A DNA stretch of 64,000 nt, taken from positions 62,001 to 126,000 of the forward strand of contig CBDAMQ010000025.1 of assembly GCA_965197275.1 (NCBI GenBank). The letters run 5' to 3'. How positions within the stretch are numbered: position 1 is the stretch's first letter; each line of letters starts with the position of its first letter. The position numbers and the translations under genes were made by a program. Source of the stretch: DASCOT01 sp965197275 (GTDB lineage Bacteria; Acidobacteriota; UBA890; WLXD01). The notes beneath the pieces were generated by a model, which had not been told where the DNA came from, did not search any database, and worked only from the letters and a program-made list of their open reading frames with translations. Positions 8,039 to 16,548 of this stretch are shown here, one piece after another.

Positions 8039-8967
8039 CCGATCTGGCGCTCGGCATCGATGTCGGCGGCACCAAGATCGCCGCAGCCCTGGTTGCGTTC
8101 CCGGCGGCCTCGATCCAGGAACGCCAACGCCGCCCCAGCGCGCCCGAGCGCGGCGGAGCCGCGGTGTTCGACGACGCATTGACCATGGCCTCCGAGCTGT
8201 GCGAGGAGGCCCGTGCGTCGGGGAACGCCGTCACCAGCATCGGCCTGGGAATGTGCGAGCTCGTCGACAACGACGGACGCATCGTCAGCGCCGCCACCAT
8301 CGACTGGCGCGATCTCGATGTTCGCACCCGCCTCTCCGCGCTGGCTCCGACCACAATCGAGGCCGACGTCCGCGCCGCCGCCCTGGCCGAAGACCGTTAC
8401 GGTGCCGGCAAGCCCTTCGAACACTTCGTCTACGTCACCGTCGGCACCGGCATCAGCGCCGCCTGGGTGAAGGACGGAACGCCGTGGACCGGAGCCCATG
8501 GCGCCGCCGGAACCGTGGCCAGCAGCCCCATGCTGCAGGCCGACGCCGCCGATCCGTTGGGCTCGACCCTCGAGGAGCTTGCCGGCGGCCCCGGACTCGT
8601 AGCCCGCTACAATCGCGTGGCGAACGCCGAAACGACCTCGGCGGACCAGGTCCTCGCCGCCGCGGCTTCCGGCGATGCCATCGCCGCCGAGGTCGTCCGC
8701 GCCGGCGCCGTCGGTCTCGGCGACCTGCTCGGCACACTTGCCAACATGCTCGATCCGGAGGCCATCGTCGTAGGCGGGGGTCTCGGAAGCGCCAGCGGCG
8801 ACTACTGGAGCCTCGCAGTAGAGAGCGCGCGCCAGCAGATCTGGCACTTGCCCAGTCGCACCCTGCCGATCCTTGTCGCCGGCTGCGGTCCGGACGCCGG
8901 GCTCATCGGCGCCGCGGCAGCCGGGCGATCCACGGCACACGAGAACAACCCAGCGGGTACGAGATAG
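8035..8967 (+). CDS. ROK-family sugar kinase-like protein
   Basis: The 310-residue protein starts with the ROK phosphate-binding motif LALGIDVGGTKIAAALV and has the second ATP motif VTVGTGISAAWVKDG and the adenosine motif AIVVGGGLGSA. It would phosphorylate a hexose or N-acetyl-hexosamine at the expense of ATP. The presumed catalytic Asp is in EADVRAAALAE. The usual ROK zinc cluster (a Cys-x-Cys-Gly-x-x-Gly-Cys loop) is absent, and the acid after GAHGAAG is replaced, so it is a divergent, zinc-free member. It is the last gene of the operon that starts at 4314, joined to the NagB-like gene by an ATGA overlap. Confidence 0.87.
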   Translation: MTDLALGIDVGGTKIAAALVAFPAASIQERQRRPSAPERGGAAVFDDALTMASELCEEARASGNAVTSIGLGMCELVDNDGRIVSAATIDWRDLDVRTRLSALAPTTIEADVRAAALAEDRYGAGKPFEHFVYVTVGTGISAAWVKDGTPWTGAHGAAGTVASSPMLQADAADPLGSTLEELAGGPGLVARYNRVANAETTSADQVLAAAASGDAIAAEVVRAGAVGLGDLLGTLANMLDPEAIVVGGGLGSASGDYWSLAVESARQQIWHLPSRTLPILVAGCGPDAGLIGAAAAGRSTAHENNPAGTR

Positions 8968-9036
8968 ACTTCTGGTACGCGACGTGGCGCGCGGTCCCAT
9001 GAGCCGGAGCTCTGGCGGCTGATACCGGAGAACGAC

Positions 9037-10353
9037 ATGAGCAACAAGGAAAACAGTGGCAAGAAGTCGACCCGGCGTGACTTGGCGCGCAGCGCCGTTG
9101 TCGGGTACACCGCCGCCGCCATCGGTTTACCTAGGAACCTGCTCGCCAGGGCGATTCCAGACCCGGACCAGATGGGTGGCGGGGCATCGGGCGGTGAACG
9201 GTGGCGAAGAAACCGGACCATCGACGCGGAGTACTACACGGACGAAGAACGCTATCTATTTGATGAGCGCTTGGTGGCCGATCATTTCTGGTTGATGGTC
9301 GATCACGAAAGTAGGATCCCCGACCCCGGCGACTACTTCGTCTTCGAATACGGACGCAGCGAGAGCGTCATTATCCTGCGTGATGAGGCCGGCACGGTGC
9401 GCGCTCACTACAACGTCTGCCGCCATCGTGGATCAAGGCTCTGTCGCCACGACGGCGACGCCATCCCGGAGGATCCACGCCTGTCGGTTCGACAGCTCGG
9501 GCAGACCGGCAACACGCCGGTCTTCCGATGCCCGTACCACGCCTGGACCTACGACCTGAGCGGCAAGCTCGTCTATGCCTACGGCATGCAGGAAGATTTC
9601 GACCCAGCCGACAACGGCCTCATCCCCTGCCATGTGCGCACGGCAGACGGCTTTATCTTCGTGAACCTGTCTCGGGAATCGGAACCGCCGGAGTTCGAGC
9701 CGGCGATCGAGCCCTTCCGCCGCAAGGTGGGCCAAAGACACGGCACCGCACAGTTGAAGGTCGGCGAACGAGTCTTCGTTCCGATGCACGCCAACTGGAA
9801 GCTGGCGCTGGAGAACTTCCTGGAGTGCTACCACTGCGGGCCGTCGCACGAGTACCTTTGCGAGGTGCACCCCGGCTCCGACCTCACGGTGTCGGGAGAG
9901 CGGGAATGGTGGGCTCAGGACTACGTCAGCGGCACGATGGACGGCAAGCCGGCGGCACCGCTGCTGCCCAGCATCAAGCGCACCCGGGTCACGCAGAGCG
10001 AGACGGCGACGGGTTGGTCGAGCAGCTACTGGCTCGGCTACGACGACTACGTCTTCGCGGTTCGATTCACGCCCCGTGATGTCGACCTCACCGACGTGGA
10101 ATGTCTCTGGCTCGTTCACCCGGATGCGGAACGCGGCGTGGATTACGACGCCGACAGGCTCAAGGAGCTGTGGCTCGTTACGCTCCTCGAAGACATCTGG
10201 CTATGCGAGAACAACCACGCTGGAATCTGTTCCAGTGCCTACCGGTCCGGGCGCTACGCCACGCACGAGCTCGGCCGGGTCATGCCGGCGGGGTTCGTCC
10301 GCTGGTACATGGCCGCCGTCGCGGGTGACATCGGGCCGGCGGCGCCGTACTGA
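9037..10353 (+). CDS. Rieske non-heme iron oxygenase, large subunit, with Tat-type leader
   Basis: The 438-residue protein has the Rieske [2Fe-2S] ligands as CRHRGS (about residues 129-134) and CPYHAWTYD (about 166-174), and a catalytic domain with the mononuclear-iron ligands in NFLECYHCGPSH and the later Asp in EDIWLCENNH. Such enzymes hydroxylate or demethylate aromatic, quaternary-amine or terpenoid substrates and need an external reductase, which is not encoded nearby. The N-terminus begins with a polar stretch, then STRRDLARSAVVGYTAAAIGLP, which resembles a twin-arginine export signal; this is unusual for a Rieske oxygenase. The start ATG 9037 follows GGAG. A broken relative of its C-terminus lies at 15054-15270. 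Confidence 0.92.
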   Translation: MSNKENSGKKSTRRDLARSAVVGYTAAAIGLPRNLLARAIPDPDQMGGGASGGERWRRNRTIDAEYYTDEERYLFDERLVADHFWLMVDHESRIPDPGDYFVFEYGRSESVIILRDEAGTVRAHYNVCRHRGSRLCRHDGDAIPEDPRLSVRQLGQTGNTPVFRCPYHAWTYDLSGKLVYAYGMQEDFDPADNGLIPCHVRTADGFIFVNLSRESEPPEFEPAIEPFRRKVGQRHGTAQLKVGERVFVPMHANWKLALENFLECYHCGPSHEYLCEVHPGSDLTVSGEREWWAQDYVSGTMDGKPAAPLLPSIKRTRVTQSETATGWSSSYWLGYDDYVFAVRFTPRDVDLTDVECLWLVHPDAERGVDYDADRLKELWLVTLLEDIWLCENNHAGICSSAYRSGRYATHELGRVMPAGFVRWYMAAVAGDIGPAAPY

Positions 10354-10398
10354 AGCTGCTGGCCGACCGGTAATCGATAGCGTCTCGAATTGACATTC

Positions 10399-11883
10399 AT
10401 GACCCAGCAATCCGGCCCGATCTTCGACAACAGCTACGCGCGCCTGCCAGAGCGCTTTTACTCGCGCCAGTTGCCAGAGCCCGTCTCCACACCGGGCCCG
10501 ATCCGGGTCAACAACACGCTGGCACGATATCTGGGCATCGATCCGGATTGGTTGGCATCCCGGGAGGGTACTGAGGTCATCGCCGGCAATCGGATTCCCG
10601 ATGGGGCCGACCCCATCGCCGCGGTCTACGCGGGTCATCAATTCGGTGGCTGGAACCCGCAACTGGGCGACGGTCGCGCCATACTGCTCGGCGAGGTCAT
10701 CGCCGCTGACGGTATTCGCCACGATATCCAGCTCAAGGGCTCGGGCCGCACGCCCTATTCCCGCAATGGGGATGGCCGCGCCCCCCTGGGCCCGGTATTG
10801 CGTGAGTACATTGTCAGCGAGGCCATGGCGGCCCTGGGCATTCCCTCCTCCCGCTCACTGGCGGCCGTCACCACTGGCGACCCGGTATACCGCGAGGCCG
10901 CCCTGCCGGGCGCAGTCCTGGCCCGCGTGGCCCAGAGCCATATCCGCATTGGCACGTTCCAGTTCTTCGCCTCGAAACAGGATACCGAGGCACTGCAAAT
11001 GCTGGTGGCCCACGTGATAGCTCGCCACTACCCAGGCTTGGCCGCGGCAGACAATCCCGCGCAGGCGTTGCTGCAGGAAGTCGTAGGCCAACAGGCACAA
11101 CTGGTGGCCCGCTGGCAACTGGTCGGGTTTATCCACGGCGTGATGAATACGGACAACATGCTGCTTTCCGGGGAAACCATTGATTACGGACCCTGTGCCT
11201 TCATGGACGATTTCAATCCCGACACCGTCTACAGCTCCATCGACCATGGCGGCCGTTATGCCTACCGCAACCAGCCCCGCATCGCCCACTGGAACCTGGT
11301 CTGCCTGGCGCAGACCCTGTTGCCACTGCTGCACGAAGTCCCGGAGCAAGCCGGTACGCTGGCGCAGGATAGCGTCGATGCGTTTCCCGACAAGTTCGTG
11401 GATGCCCACCAGCAGGGCATTGCTTGCAAGCTTGGTTTTCGGCCCGAGGGTGAAGAGGACGAGTCCCTGCTACAGGACCTGGTGTCGGTGATGGCGGAGA
11501 CCAGTGTGGACTTCACCCTCAGTTTTCGGCGCCTGGCTGACCTCGCCAACGGGAACACGGGCGGCGAAGGGGTCGGCGCGATTTTCGAATTCCCGCAGGC
11601 ATTCAATTCATGGCTGGAGCGCTGGCGGGCGCGACTGGAAAAAGAACCGACCACGCCAGCAGTCCGCCAGGAATCCATGTACGCCGCCAACCCGGCCTTC
11701 GTTCCGCGTAATCATCTGGTGGAAGAAGCGATCGAGGCGGCCACCACCGACAGTGATTTCAAGCCGTTTCACGCCCTGGTGGAGCGTCTGACAAAGCCTT
11801 TTGAGTACGATCCGTCTCAATCGCGCCTGGCCCTGCCGCCACGACCGGAGCAAGTGGTGCGACAAACTTTCTGCGGAACGTAG
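10399..11883 (+). CDS. selO: Protein adenylyltransferase SelO (YdiU)
   Basis: The 494-residue protein is a full-length SelO pseudokinase-fold enzyme, which transfers AMP from ATP to Ser, Thr or Tyr of target proteins in response to redox stress. Recognisable stretches are AAVYAGHQFGGWNPQLGDGRA, LKGSGRTPYSRNGDGRAPLG, a conserved SEAMAALGIPSSRSLA helix, GFIHGVMNTDNM (catalytic loop), DYGPCAFMDDF (metal-binding DFG-like loop) and NQPRIAHWNL. I chose ATG 10399 over TTG 10390. The family often carries a C-terminal Cys-containing tail, and here the protein ends in TFCGT, giving a cysteine close to the end. The base composition looks slightly less GC-rich than the neighbours, which may hint at transfer. 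Confidence 0.95.
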   Translation: MTQQSGPIFDNSYARLPERFYSRQLPEPVSTPGPIRVNNTLARYLGIDPDWLASREGTEVIAGNRIPDGADPIAAVYAGHQFGGWNPQLGDGRAILLGEVIAADGIRHDIQLKGSGRTPYSRNGDGRAPLGPVLREYIVSEAMAALGIPSSRSLAAVTTGDPVYREAALPGAVLARVAQSHIRIGTFQFFASKQDTEALQMLVAHVIARHYPGLAAADNPAQALLQEVVGQQAQLVARWQLVGFIHGVMNTDNMLLSGETIDYGPCAFMDDFNPDTVYSSIDHGGRYAYRNQPRIAHWNLVCLAQTLLPLLHEVPEQAGTLAQDSVDAFPDKFVDAHQQGIACKLGFRPEGEEDESLLQDLVSVMAETSVDFTLSFRRLADLANGNTGGEGVGAIFEFPQAFNSWLERWRARLEKEPTTPAVRQESMYAANPAFVPRNHLVEEAIEAATTDSDFKPFHALVERLTKPFEYDPSQSRLALPPRPEQVVRQTFCGT

Positions 11884-11971
11884 TGCCATGCTCCTGGTCG
11901 GGGCGACGGTCTTGACCCGCGGCTGAAACCGGGATTCAACCGGGCGCTCTATGGGATTCGACGCTCGGGTA

Positions 11972-13087
11972 TCAGGATCGCGCCGGCGACGCGACGATGA
12001 CTTCTTCGATCGCGGCGAGCGCTCGAGCAAAGGTGTCGGGCTCGGTGGAGCCGAAGCCGATACGGAAGTGCTCGGGGCGGCCGAAACAGTCGCCGGGCGA
12101 CAGGAGGATTCCCGCCTCCGCCAGCTGCTCACAAAGCGGCCATGCTGACGGTTTGCCGGCAACCCAGGGGAATGCGATGAGCCCGCCCTCGGGCTCGACC
12201 CAACCGAATCGGTTAGGGTGACGGTCGAAGAACGCACGTAGGAGTGTGAGATTCCGGCTGCCAAGAGAAAGTGCGCGGGCGAGGATTCGCCGACGCTGTC
12301 GCAGGCTGATCGCCGAAAGGCGCTCGGACAGCGGCGAGCTCGAGATCGTGAAGAAGCGCCGGATGTCGAAGTAGCGCTTCCGACGCTCGGAGTCGGCATC
12401 TACGACCCAGCCGAGTCGCATCCCGGCCAGCGACATGGCCTTCGACATATCCCCCACCAGCACGGCGCCGTCGACATCGGCGCCTCGCGGCGAAGTTCCG
12501 TCGTTGGCGATCGGGTGCTGTACCTGATCGATCGCCACCGTTACGCCTCGGTGCGCTGCCGCCTCCTGGATCGTAGACATGGTAGCCGTAGCGGCGACGG
12601 CGCCCGTGGGGTTGTTCGGCGTGTTGACGATGATCAACCCGGTGCGGTCGTCGATGAGGTCGACGACCTTCTGCGGATCCAGTCGGAAGCCGTCGTCGCG
12701 GCTCAGTCGGTAGGGACGCGGCTCCTGGTCGAAGATTGCCGTCAGCGCAACGAACCCCGGGTATCCGGGGTCCGGAAACACGACGTTGCCGCCCGCGGTG
12801 GAGCCGGCCGCGATCAGCATTGCGAGGCCCTCGGCCGCTCCGGTGGTGATCTGAACGTGCTCCGGCGCCGTGTCGGTGTGCGCCGCGACCGCCTCGCGAA
12901 TCTCCTCCGAGCCGCTAGTGGGCGCGTATGTGAGAGCCTCGTCGGCCGGGGCTTCGGGCGTCAGATCCTCTAGCGCAAGCAACTCGGACAGGCTCCACGT
13001 CGGGCCCGTGCTTCCGGACAGGTTGTAGCGCAGCGGGCGCGCCTCGCGCTCGTGCATCCAGTCGAGCGCCAAGGTCGGGGTAGCCAT
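11972..13087 (-). CDS. PLP-dependent class I/II aminotransferase
   Basis: This 371-residue fold-type I aminotransferase moves an amino group between an amino acid and a keto acid. The evidence is the pattern of the family: TSGSEEIREAVAAH, a TTGAAEGLAML cofactor loop, VVFPDPGYPGF, IIVNTPNNPTGAV, the Schiff-base lysine in GDMSKAMSLAGMRLGW, and a C-terminal FRIGFGS with the substrate-carboxylate Arg. The amino-acid specificity is not evident. It is convergent with selO (88 bp apart) and divergent from the antiporter at 13190; the 102-bp gap should carry both promoters. The start is ATG 13087. Confidence 0.9.
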   Translation of the reverse strand: MATPTLALDWMHEREARPLRYNLSGSTGPTWSLSELLALEDLTPEAPADEALTYAPTSGSEEIREAVAAHTDTAPEHVQITTGAAEGLAMLIAAGSTAGGNVVFPDPGYPGFVALTAIFDQEPRPYRLSRDDGFRLDPQKVVDLIDDRTGLIIVNTPNNPTGAVAATATMSTIQEAAAHRGVTVAIDQVQHPIANDGTSPRGADVDGAVLVGDMSKAMSLAGMRLGWVVDADSERRKRYFDIRRFFTISSSPLSERLSAISLRQRRRILARALSLGSRNLTLLRAFFDRHPNRFGWVEPEGGLIAFPWVAGKPSAWPLCEQLAEAGILLSPGDCFGRPEHFRIGFGSTEPDTFARALAAIEEVIVASPARS

Positions 13088-13189
13088 GGGTCAACTTCAG
13101 CGTCGTTGCGCTAGCAGGCCGTGAGCATCCTCTCCGGCGCGCAGTATAGTCGGCGACGTTCACGGCCATCTCGCGAGGACGACCAGCCT

Positions 13190-15070
13190 GTGTCACGTAG
13201 TTGCCAGCGTCCGCTCGCCACGATCTGTCTGCTTCTGGTCGCCACTCCGGTGCTGGCCCAGGTAAACGAGCTCCACCTGCAGGCACCGACGGTGGCGCTC
13301 TCCGGGGTGCCGACGCGAGCCACGGCGACGGGTCCGGTGGAATCGCTGTCGGGGCTGGTTCTTCGCGCCGGTGGCAGCCGTTACGCGGCCGTCCTCGACG
13401 GCGACACGGCGACGTTCATCGGTCTCACGCTGCCGCGTGGCCGGGCACGCCTGGAGCTGGTGTCTGGGGGCGTGGTGGTGGACACCGCCGACGTGCGCGT
13501 GTTGCCGGGTTGGGTGTCGATTATCCCCCCGCTACTTGCCATCGTCGTAGCGCTGGCGTTCAAGCAGGTGATCCCGGCACTGTTCCTGGGGGTCTGGTTC
13601 GGCGCCACGGCGCTGATCGGTTTCACGCCGGCTGCAGTGTTTCGTGGCCTGCTCGATACCTACGCCGTTCACGTACTCGGCGCGGTCGTCGATCGAAGCC
13701 GTGCACAGGTACTGCTGTTCTCTTTCATGATCGGCGGCATGCTCGGCATCGTCATCAAGAATGGCGGCATGCTGGGCGTGGTCAACCTGATCATGCGATT
13801 CGCGACCGATCGACGCCGCGGACAGCTGACTACCGCTGCCCTAGGAATGGCAGTCTTCTTCGACGGCTACACCAACATTCTGATCATGGGCAACACGATG
13901 CGCGAGGTGACCGACCGCCTGCGCATCTCGCGCGAGAAGCTCGCCTACATCGCCGACTCGACCGCTGCTCCGGTTGCCTCCGTGGCAGTGGTATCCACCT
14001 GGGTCGGCTACCAGGTGGGGCTGATCGGGACGGTCGCAGGACAGATCGGGACGATTGGCGAATCGGCCTATTCGATCTTCCTCAATTCGATCGCCTACAG
14101 CTTCTACCCCTGGCTGACGATGTTCATGGTTTTCACGGTCGCGGCGATTGGCCGCGACTTCGGTCCGATGCGGGTGGCCGAGGAGCGCGCGCGGGCCGGC
14201 CAGGTGCTCGGACCGGCGGCCAAGGTCGACCCGGCCGCTGCCGCCGATGCCTCGGACCTACGCGTCGATCCGGAACGGCCGGTGCGTGCCATCAACGCCG
14301 TGGTGCCGATTCTGGTGCTCATCGGCGGCGTCATCGGGGGTCTGTGGGCAACGGGCAGCGGCAACTCGATTCGCGACATCATCGGTACCGCCGATGCCAA
14401 TGCGGCGCTGATGTGGGCGGCGCTACTGGCGGTGGCGGTCGCCGTGGCGATAACACTCGCGCAGCGCATCCTGACCCTCACCGAGATCGTCGACGCGTGG
14501 TACGCCGGGCTGAAGCAGATGCTATACGCGTTGATCATCCTGGTGCTGGCATGGTCGCTTACCTCGGTGGTCGACGGATTGCAAACGGCCAGCTACTTGG
14601 TGTCGGTCCTCGGAGAGTCGCTGGCACCGAGTATGGTGCCAACAATAGTGTTCGTGCTCGCCGCAGCCACCGCCTTCGCCACCGGGTCGAGTTGGGCAAC
14701 CATCGGCATCCTGATGCCCCTGGTCTTACCACTCGTGTGGGCCGTGCTGAGCGCCGCCGGAGCCCAGGATCAGATGCATATCCTGTACTCGGCGGTTTCG
14801 TGCGTGATGTCCGGCGCCGTTCTGGGAGACCACATCTCCCCCATCTCCGACACGACCATCCTGTCGTCGATGGCTGCCGGCTGCGATCACATCGAGCACG
14901 TCCGTACGCAGTTGCCCTACGCGCTGACCGTGGGCGCGCTGGCGGTCGGTCTGGGTACGCTTCCCGCCGGGTTCGGCATGCCGTGGTGGCTCGGAATGCT
15001 GGCTGGCGCGGGGGCGATCTACAGCATCGTGCGCTACGTGGGCGAGCCGGCGCTTAGTCCCCGGCCTTGA
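13190..15070 (+). CDS. NhaC-family Na+/H+ antiporter with signal peptide and N-terminal beta domain
   Basis: The ~626-residue protein starts at GTG 13190 (GAGGAC about 10 bases upstream); this gives a signal peptide (RPLATICLLLVATPVLAQ), a ~90-residue beta-rich periplasmic domain and then about 12 membrane helices. The NhaC/YfcC-like features are IIPPLLAIVVALAF, FKQVIPALFLGVWFGA, FFDGYTNILIMG, ATAFATGSSWATIGILMPL and the strongly conserved GAVLGDHISPISDTTILSS. It exchanges Na+ for H+ or carries an organic ion. An upstream GTG at 13121 would add 23 residues before the signal peptide and is not preferred. The last residues overlap the remnant of a Rieske gene on the other strand. Confidence 0.88.
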   Translation: MSRSCQRPLATICLLLVATPVLAQVNELHLQAPTVALSGVPTRATATGPVESLSGLVLRAGGSRYAAVLDGDTATFIGLTLPRGRARLELVSGGVVVDTADVRVLPGWVSIIPPLLAIVVALAFKQVIPALFLGVWFGATALIGFTPAAVFRGLLDTYAVHVLGAVVDRSRAQVLLFSFMIGGMLGIVIKNGGMLGVVNLIMRFATDRRRGQLTTAALGMAVFFDGYTNILIMGNTMREVTDRLRISREKLAYIADSTAAPVASVAVVSTWVGYQVGLIGTVAGQIGTIGESAYSIFLNSIAYSFYPWLTMFMVFTVAAIGRDFGPMRVAEERARAGQVLGPAAKVDPAAAADASDLRVDPERPVRAINAVVPILVLIGGVIGGLWATGSGNSIRDIIGTADANAALMWAALLAVAVAVAITLAQRILTLTEIVDAWYAGLKQMLYALIILVLAWSLTSVVDGLQTASYLVSVLGESLAPSMVPTIVFVLAAATAFATGSSWATIGILMPLVLPLVWAVLSAAGAQDQMHILYSAVSCVMSGAVLGDHISPISDTTILSSMAAGCDHIEHVRTQLPYALTVGALAVGLGTLPAGFGMPWWLGMLAGAGAIYSIVRYVGEPALSPRP

Positions 15071-15270
15071 CGACCTCTTTCATGTACCAGGTGGCGAAGT
15101 CGTCGGGGCCGCCCTCGTGGGTGGAGTAGCGACTGGCGGCGTAGGGCGCCGGACTCGATGCCCACGTGGTTGTTGTCTGTGATCCAGATGTCCTCCAGGA
15201 GCGTGATGTACCACAGTGCCGGGATCAAATTCTTGCCACGGATACGTGTATCAGGTGCGATTACATGCTT
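15054..15270 (-). pseudogene. Remnant of a second Rieske oxygenase, C-terminal end only
   Basis: Read on the minus strand from about 15270 to the TAA at 15056-15054, two frames together give the end of a Rieske oxygenase: LIPALWYITLLEDIWITDNN then HVGIESG in one frame, followed after a one-base shift near 15144 by APYAASRYSTHEGGPDDF and ATWYMKEVVKAGD. This matches the tail of the intact gene at 9037-10353 (LKELWLVTLLEDIWLCENNH ... RYATHELG ... WYMAAVAGD), but is different enough to come from a paralogue. Everything upstream of the catalytic Asp region is gone. It overlaps the last 17 bases of the antiporter gene. Confidence 0.8.
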
Positions 15271-15300
15271 GCGTAAGCACGAATATCCTGTCTATAACTA

Positions 15301-15330
15301 TGAGTAGTTAATATTAATTACTATTACTCA
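15301..15330. other. AT-rich dyad upstream of the response regulator
   Basis: In a region otherwise near 65% GC, this 30-bp stretch is almost entirely A and T. Its ends are inverted (TGAGTA at 15301-15306 and TACTCA at 15325-15330) and its centre holds the 10-bp palindrome TTAATATTAA (15308-15317). It lies 34 bp before the start of the response-regulator gene, so it could be an operator or promoter for that gene, or the edge of an insertion. A five-base hairpin (TGCTT/AAGCA) lies at about 15266-15279. Confidence 0.4.
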
Positions 15331-15363
15331 TTAAAACGCAGCGTGGGCGTTTCGGCTGAAGCC

Positions 15364-16548
15364 ATGTCAGACGTGACGAAGATCACCGGTCTGATCCTCG
15401 ACGACGATCCTGAGGACATCTTCCTACTGCGCGACATGCTGTCTGACGCTGGTGCCGTGGAGATAGCCTTCGATGAAGCCCGGACGCTCGAAGAGGCTCT
15501 GCGGAGCGTCAGCTCACGCACGTACGACGTCCTCCTCGTTGACCTGAACGTGCCGGACAGCTCGGGGATCGACACGTTTCTCGCAGTGCACCAGTGCGCC
15601 CCGGAGATCCCGATCATCGTGCTTTCCGGATTGAGCGACGAGGACCTCGCCGTAGAGGCCGTACGAAGAGGAGCGCAGGACTACCTGGTCAAGGGAGGCG
15701 TCGACGGCGGTTTGGTGGCACGCGCTATTCAGTACTCGATCGAGCGCAACAGGCTGCTATCGGAGTTGTGTGAGCTGCGGCGTCAGCAAGATGCTGCCTA
15801 CCAGGCCTCGCTCGTCGATGTCGAGACACAAAAAGCATTGGTGGAGGAACTGGCGATTGCCAAGAAAGCGGCGACCCACATGGCGCTGCACGATCCGCTG
15901 ACAAACCTGCCCAATCTCAGGCACTTCCAAACGCTGCTGTCAGACGCCCTCGCCAGCGCCGCCCGCACCGATGACTCGGCCGGGATCCTGTGCTTCGACT
16001 TGGACGGATTCAAGCGCGTCAATGACACCTACGGGCACGATGTCGGCGACACCGTCCTGAAGACGGTGGCAAGTCGCGTTCAGCTATGTCTGCGATCAAC
16101 GGACCAGGTCAGTCGGAGCAGGGGTGAAGGGAACTCGACCGTGTCGCGGCGCGGCGGGGACGAGTTCGCGATCGTCGTCGGACACGTCCGCAGCCGCCGT
16201 GACCTTGTCAGCATCGCGCAGCGCGTGCGGGCGGCGATCGCGCAACCTCTTGAACTGGCCGAAGCACAGATCGGGCGGTTGACGGCGAGCGTCGGGATCA
16301 CCGTGTATCCCGAGGATGGGCTGACCGCCGAAGCACTCCTGAAGAACGCCGACCTCGCGATGTATGAGGCCAAGCGTAGAGGACGGGATCAGGATCTTGG
16401 CAGTGACGTTCTTCACGTGGCGAATGGGCGAGTGGCGACGGTAGGCGTCCTCGTCGTCCCACGGCGTGCCGAAGAACCAGCCCATGTACCCCGGAATGTC
16501 GGTGGTGCTGTACATCTAGTACAGGTTGGTGAGGCCGGCGCCCGGTGA
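15364..16548 (+). CDS. Response regulator with GGDEF (diguanylate cyclase) domain, end replaced
   Basis: The N-terminal receiver domain (residues 1-125) has LILDDDPED, the phospho-acceptor Asp in LLVDLNVPDSSG and Lys in YLVKGG. A short coiled linker (ERNRLLSELCELRRQQDAAY) leads to a GGDEF domain with DPLTNLPNLRHF, CFDLDGFKRVNDTYGHDVGD and the intact active site RRGGDEFAIVV, so it should make cyclic di-GMP when phosphorylated. About nine extra residues (SRGEGNSTV region) sit just before GGDEF. The domain ends naturally at about 16385 (AMYEAKRRGRD); the remaining ~55 codons are only antisense of the S9 peptidase. Start ATG 15364 is preferred to GTG 15343. No cognate histidine kinase is seen. 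Confidence 0.85.
   Translation: MSDVTKITGLILDDDPEDIFLLRDMLSDAGAVEIAFDEARTLEEALRSVSSRTYDVLLVDLNVPDSSGIDTFLAVHQCAPEIPIIVLSGLSDEDLAVEAVRRGAQDYLVKGGVDGGLVARAIQYSIERNRLLSELCELRRQQDAAYQASLVDVETQKALVEELAIAKKAATHMALHDPLTNLPNLRHFQTLLSDALASAARTDDSAGILCFDLDGFKRVNDTYGHDVGDTVLKTVASRVQLCLRSTDQVSRSRGEGNSTVSRRGGDEFAIVVGHVRSRRDLVSIAQRVRAAIAQPLELAEAQIGRLTASVGITVYPEDGLTAEALLKNADLAMYEAKRRGRDQDLGSDVLHVANGRVATVGVLVVPRRAEEPAHVPRNVGGAVHLVQVGEAGAR

Noticed and set aside
7666..9000. A 444-codon minus-strand frame opposite the NagB-like and ROK genes
   Set aside because: Low-complexity, Arg/Gly-rich shadow; the plus strand has clear family motifs.
10399..11883. selO as a horizontally transferred insert
   Set aside because: The slight composition difference is only by eye; there are no boundary repeats or mobile genes.
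13201..15057. A 618-codon open frame on the + strand overlapping the antiporter
   Set aside because: It is a high-GC shadow frame without domains; the true frame has signal peptide, helices and NhaC motifs.
16516..16518. TAG as a pyrrolysine or suppressed codon
   Set aside because: The gene is also truncated at 16390 and no pylT or pylS is seen; nonsense mutation or error is simpler.
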